8,576 bases of DNA, taken from assembly GCA_013140465.1 (NCBI GenBank), contig JABFST010000065.1, forward strand, positions 1 through 8,576, written 5' to 3'. The notes below the pieces were generated by a model. The model was not told the DNA's origin. It made no database searches and worked only from the letters and a program-made list of their open reading frames with translations. Origin of the DNA: Methylococcaceae bacterium. Its GTDB lineage: Bacteria > Pseudomonadota > Gammaproteobacteria > Methylococcales > Methylomonadaceae. Both the position numbers and the translations under genes were made by a program. Numbering within the stretch: the first letter of the stretch is position 1; each line of letters begins with the position of its first letter. This document shows positions 6,163 to 8,576 of the stretch, in pieces.

Positions 6163-6181
6163 AGTGCGGATTTGCCGCACT
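6163..6181. repeat. AGTGCGG hairpin upstream of hoxF
   Basis: AGTGCGG (6163-6169), a loop ATTTG, and CCGCACT (6175-6181) form a perfect 7-bp stem. It is followed on the plus strand by AAAAAA-CGA-TTTTTT (6185-6199). No T-run directly follows the stem on either strand, so it is not a clear terminator. It may be a regulatory or REP-like palindrome. Confidence 0.4.
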
Positions 6182-6256
6182 GACAAAAAACGATTTTTTG
6201 CTTAGCTGTATAGAGAACGCAGGAAGTAAAGCGGCATTAAATCCCCCTCTCCCCAA

Positions 6257-6277
6257 CCCTCTCCCTGAGGGAGAGGG
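6257..6277. repeat. CCCTCTCCC intergenic palindromic repeat
   Basis: CCCTCTCCC (6257-6265), loop TGA and GGGAGAGGG (6269-6277) form a perfect 9-bp GC-rich stem. A further CCCCTCTCCCC unit sits just to the left (6244-6254), giving a direct repeat of the pyrimidine arm. Elements of this 'CCCTCTCCC...GGGAGAGGG' type are common dispersed intergenic repeats in many proteobacteria. It could help terminate metG transcripts, but the T-tract is short. Confidence 0.6.
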
Positions 6278-6339
6278 AGTTTAATGTAGATTTATCCGCT
6301 TCGGATCTTATATGTAGGCGGCTGCCCACAGTTAGCAGA

Positions 6340-6386
6340 GTACAACGGCTTTAATGCCGACACGGCAAGGTCTAAAGCCGTTGTAC
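6340..6386. repeat. Nested palindrome just downstream of metG
   Basis: GTACAACGGCTTTA (6340-6353) and its exact reverse complement TAAAGCCGTTGTAC (6373-6386) form a 14-bp stem around a 19-nt loop. That loop contains a second small stem, TGCCG-ACA-CGGCA (6355-6367). It begins 12 bp after the metG stop codon in the direction of transcription, which fits a transcript end or 3' stabilising structure. No T-run follows on the minus strand, so intrinsic termination is uncertain. It could be a REP/MITE-like element. Confidence 0.6.
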
Positions 6387-6398
6387 GCCTGTTGTGGC

Positions 6399-8423
6399 TT
6401 ATTTGACCTGCAACCCCGCCACGGCCCCGGCTTCAGGGCTTAAGATCCATATTTCCTTATCACCCGGGCCGGCCGCCAAGACCATGCCTTCGGAAGTGCC
6501 GAAACGCATTTTTCTGGGGGCCAGGTTAGCAATCACTAACGTCAGTTTGCCGATTAAATCTTCGGGCGCGTAGGCCGATTTAATGCCAGAAAAAATGGTG
6601 CGGGTTTCGTCGCCTATATCCACGGTCAGTTGCAAGAGCTTGTCCGAACCTTCCACATGCTGGGCAGCAAGGATTTTGGCGATGCGCAAATCCAGCTTGG
6701 CGAAATCGTCAAAACCTATCGTGTCAGCAATCGGGGCAAATTTTTTGCTGGCGGCGGGTTTAATCTCAGCGGTTTTTTCCAAATTTTCTTTAGAGGCTTC
6801 GACAATCGCGGCGATTTTGTCGGCATCCACCCGCGTCATCAGCGGCTGGAAGTCGTTAATCGTATGCTGGAGCAACGGTTGCGCAGCACTCGGCCAGGCT
6901 AGTTCGCCCGCGTTTAAAAACTGTTCGGCTTGTTGCGCCAAGCGTGGCAGTACGGGTTTTAGATACGCTACCAACAGGCCAAACAAATTGATGCCCATCG
7001 AGCAGATGGCTTGCAGTTCGGTGTCCATGCCGTCTTGTTTGGCGACCAACCACGGTTTTTTGTCGTCGATGTATTGGTTGGCCTTGTCCGCCAAGGCCAT
7101 GATTTCACGCATGGCTTTGCCAAATTCCCGGTGTTCGTAGAATTCGGCGATGTGCGTGTGGGCAGTGACGAAATCTTGGAACAATGCCGGTTCAGCGCAG
7201 TCGGCAGACAATTGGTTGGCAAAACGCTTGCTGATAAAACCGCTGCATCGGCTGGCAATATTGACCACTTTGCCGACCAAGTCCGAATTGACCCGCTGGC
7301 TGAAATCATCAAAATTAAGGTCGATGTCGTCCACGCCCGCACTGAGTTTAGCGGCAAAGTAATAGCGCAAATATTCGGGGTTGAGGTGTTCCAGATAGGT
7401 CCGCGCGGTGATGAACGTGCCGCGTGATTTGGACATTTTTTCGCCGTTGACGGTTAAAAAACCATGCGCAAAAATGGCGCTAGGAGTTCTAAAACCCGCG
7501 CCGCTTAACATCGCGGGCCAGAACAGAGCATGAAAATAGATGATGTCTTTGCCAATAAAATGATACAGTTCAGCCGTGCTGTCTTGCGCCCAGAACTCAT
7601 CAAAATCCAATGCTTGTTTTGTGCACAGGTTTTTAAAGCTGGCCATATAGCCTATCGGTGCATCTAACCACACATAAAAATATTTGCCCGGCGCATCAGG
7701 AATTTCAAAGCCAAAATAGGGCGCATCGCGGGAAATATCCCATTGCCTTAAGCCGCCCGCCAGCCATTCCGCGAGTTTATTGCACACTTCGGCCTGCAAA
7801 TGCCCGCCGTTAGTCCATGCCGTCAGCATGTCGGTAAAATCGGCGAGATTGAAAAAATAATGCACCGAGTCTTTTTCGATGGGTTTTTCCCCGGAAATGG
7901 CGGACACGGCATTTTTGAGTTCGGTAGGCGAATAAGTAGCGCCGCACACTTCGCAGCCATCGCCGTATTGTTTGGCGGCACCGCATTTGGGGCAATCGCC
8001 GACTATAAAGCGGTCGGGCAAAAACATTTCCTTTACCGGATCGTAGGCTTGGGTGATGGTGTGTGAGCTGATATGGCCCGCATCACGCAGCCGGGTGTAA
8101 ATCAGCTCTGAAAAAAACTGGTTTTCAGGCGAATGGGTGCTGTGATAATTGTCAAAAGCCACGCCGAATTCGGTAAAATCGGCAAGATGCTCAACGCCCA
8201 CTTTGGCAATCAGCTGTTCGGGCGTGATGCCTTCGCGGTCGGCCCTGAGCATAATCGGCGTGCCGTGGGTGTCGTCGGCGCAGACAAAATAACAACGGTT
8301 GCCGCGTTGTTTTTGAAAACGCACCCAAATATCGGTTTGGATATACTCAACTAAATGGCCTAAATGGATAGGGCCGTTGGCGTAGGGTAAGGCACTGGTG
8401 ACGAGGATTTTTCTATCGGACAT
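6399..8423 (-). CDS. metG: Methionine--tRNA ligase (methionyl-tRNA synthetase)
   Basis: 674 residues, almost the length of the E. coli enzyme. It attaches methionine to initiator and elongator tRNA-Met in the cytoplasm using ATP. Class I signature HLGH (20-23, in ANGPIHLGH) and KMSKS (329-333) are present. The connective peptide carries a zinc knuckle with C144, C147, C157 and C160 (CPKC...CEVC). The anticodon-binding helical domain spans about 380-540, with the characteristic KPW (456-458). After a Lys/Ala-rich linker (about 545-565) comes a C-terminal tRNA-binding (EMAP II/Trbp111-like) domain (about 573-674), with [19 protein letters not shown] and [13 protein letters not shown]. No motif is missing. 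The start is the first ATG of the [20 protein letters not shown] block, typical of the family. The upstream ribosome binding site is weak. Confidence 0.98.
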   Translation of the reverse strand: MSDRKILVTSALPYANGPIHLGHLVEYIQTDIWVRFQKQRGNRCYFVCADDTHGTPIMLRADREGITPEQLIAKVGVEHLADFTEFGVAFDNYHSTHSPENQFFSELIYTRLRDAGHISSHTITQAYDPVKEMFLPDRFIVGDCPKCGAAKQYGDGCEVCGATYSPTELKNAVSAISGEKPIEKDSVHYFFNLADFTDMLTAWTNGGHLQAEVCNKLAEWLAGGLRQWDISRDAPYFGFEIPDAPGKYFYVWLDAPIGYMASFKNLCTKQALDFDEFWAQDSTAELYHFIGKDIIYFHALFWPAMLSGAGFRTPSAIFAHGFLTVNGEKMSKSRGTFITARTYLEHLNPEYLRYYFAAKLSAGVDDIDLNFDDFSQRVNSDLVGKVVNIASRCSGFISKRFANQLSADCAEPALFQDFVTAHTHIAEFYEHREFGKAMREIMALADKANQYIDDKKPWLVAKQDGMDTELQAICSMGINLFGLLVAYLKPVLPRLAQQAEQFLNAGELAWPSAAQPLLQHTINDFQPLMTRVDADKIAAIVEASKENLEKTAEIKPAASKKFAPIADTIGFDDFAKLDLRIAKILAAQHVEGSDKLLQLTVDIGDETRTIFSGIKSAYAPEDLIGKLTLVIANLAPRKMRFGTSEGMVLAAGPGDKEIWILSPEAGAVAGLQVK

Positions 8424-8462
8424 GGCAAAAGATCAAAGGCTATGAAAACAAATCAGGCTGTG

Positions 8463-8471
8463 ATTATCGCA
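8463..8471 (-). promoter_or_regulatory. Possible extended -10 promoter of metG
   Basis: The complement of 8463-8471 reads TGCGATAAT, an extended -10 (TGn) with a five-of-six hexamer. RNA would start near 8456, about 33 nt before the metG ATG. No good -35 is seen 17 bp upstream, which is common for extended -10 promoters. Confidence 0.3.
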
Positions 8472-8510
8472 TAAATCGCCCAGTGCGGCGGTGTACTTCC
8501 CCGCTAAAAA

Positions 8511-8537
8511 TTGATTTTTATTGAAATGGGCTACAAT
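8511..8537 (+). promoter_or_regulatory. Plus-strand promoter pointing out of the window
   Basis: TTGATT (8511-8516) and TACAAT (8532-8537) are good -35 and -10 hexamers, with a short 15-bp spacer. They are divergent to metG and would serve a gene beyond the right edge. In many gammaproteobacteria the gene divergent to metG is apbC/mrp, which would fit but cannot be seen here. Confidence 0.4.
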
Positions 8538-8548
8538 GCCCTTATATC

Positions 8549-8565
8549 CCTAGTTAATTCCTAGG
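8549..8565. promoter_or_regulatory. CCTAG...CTAGG dyad after the divergent promoter
   Basis: CCTAG (8549-8553) and CTAGG (8561-8565) form a dyad with a 7-bp centre, starting 12 bp after the plus-strand -10. The position suits an operator that blocks early elongation. The region also reads as an imperfect direct repeat, CCTAGTTAATT followed by CCTAGGTTGAATT. No regulator can be named. Confidence 0.25.
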
Positions 8566-8576
8566 TTGAATTATCG

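Noticed and set aside
6163..6199. Intrinsic terminator made of the AGTGCGG hairpin and the nearby T-run
   Set aside because: The T-run is separated from the stem by about 12 bases including an A-run, and no plus-strand gene ends here.
6583..7427. Long plus-strand open frames of up to 185 codons opposite metG
   Set aside because: They lie wholly within metG, which has all family motifs, and their translations show no recognisable domains. They follow from the GC-rich codon use of the real gene.

Overview
The window looks like chromosomal DNA of a gammaproteobacterium. A methylotroph or sulfur oxidiser, for example of the Methylococcales, is a guess from the overall look of the proteins and was not tested. 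Three blocks are visible. (1) The left edge carries the 3' end of a REP-associated tyrosine transposase (RAYT, IS200-like; 3-230, + strand). (2) Positions 314-2834 hold a compact, AT-rich cassette of three minus-strand genes, transcribed from right to left. (3) Positions 3046-8423 hold GC-richer housekeeping and metabolic genes on the minus strand: metG, then hoxF-hoxU-hoxY.

The cassette is the part most worth attention. In transcription order it encodes: a small all-helical protein that weakly resembles MazG-type NTP pyrophosphohydrolases (2247-2834); a dCTP deaminase/dUTPase-fold protein that lacks the usual deaminase glutamate and carries a transmembrane segment plus coiled coils (1282-2226); and a homologue of the phage 5-hydroxymethyl-dU DNA kinase helical domain / 'alpha-glutamyl/putrescinyl thymine pyrophosphorylase' family (314-1273). 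All three families recognise nucleotides or modified bases. The genes are 20 and 8 bp apart, a single plausible promoter lies upstream (2858-2886), and a perfect 13-bp inverted repeat (263-275 and 2901-2913) brackets the set. I infer a mobile accessory unit that acts on nucleotides or on base-modified DNA, possibly in antiphage defence. That function is not shown by the sequence.

The hox genes encode the diaphorase part (HoxF, HoxU) and the hydrogenase small subunit (HoxY) of a soluble NAD-coupled [NiFe] hydrogenase. They overlap by 4 and 11 bp, so they are one translationally coupled operon. The large subunit gene hoxH, which normally follows hoxY, is absent. About 210 bp after hoxY the AT-rich cassette begins, so the cassette may have been inserted between hoxY and hoxH, or hoxH may have been lost.

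metG (methionyl-tRNA synthetase, full length with the C-terminal tRNA-binding domain) lies upstream of hoxF. The 323-bp gap between them is rich in palindromes: a nested 14-bp inverted repeat, a CCCTCTCCC hairpin and an AGTGCGG hairpin. The right edge (8424-8576) holds a probable metG promoter and a plus-strand promoter pointing out of the window. No tRNA, rRNA or CRISPR array was seen.
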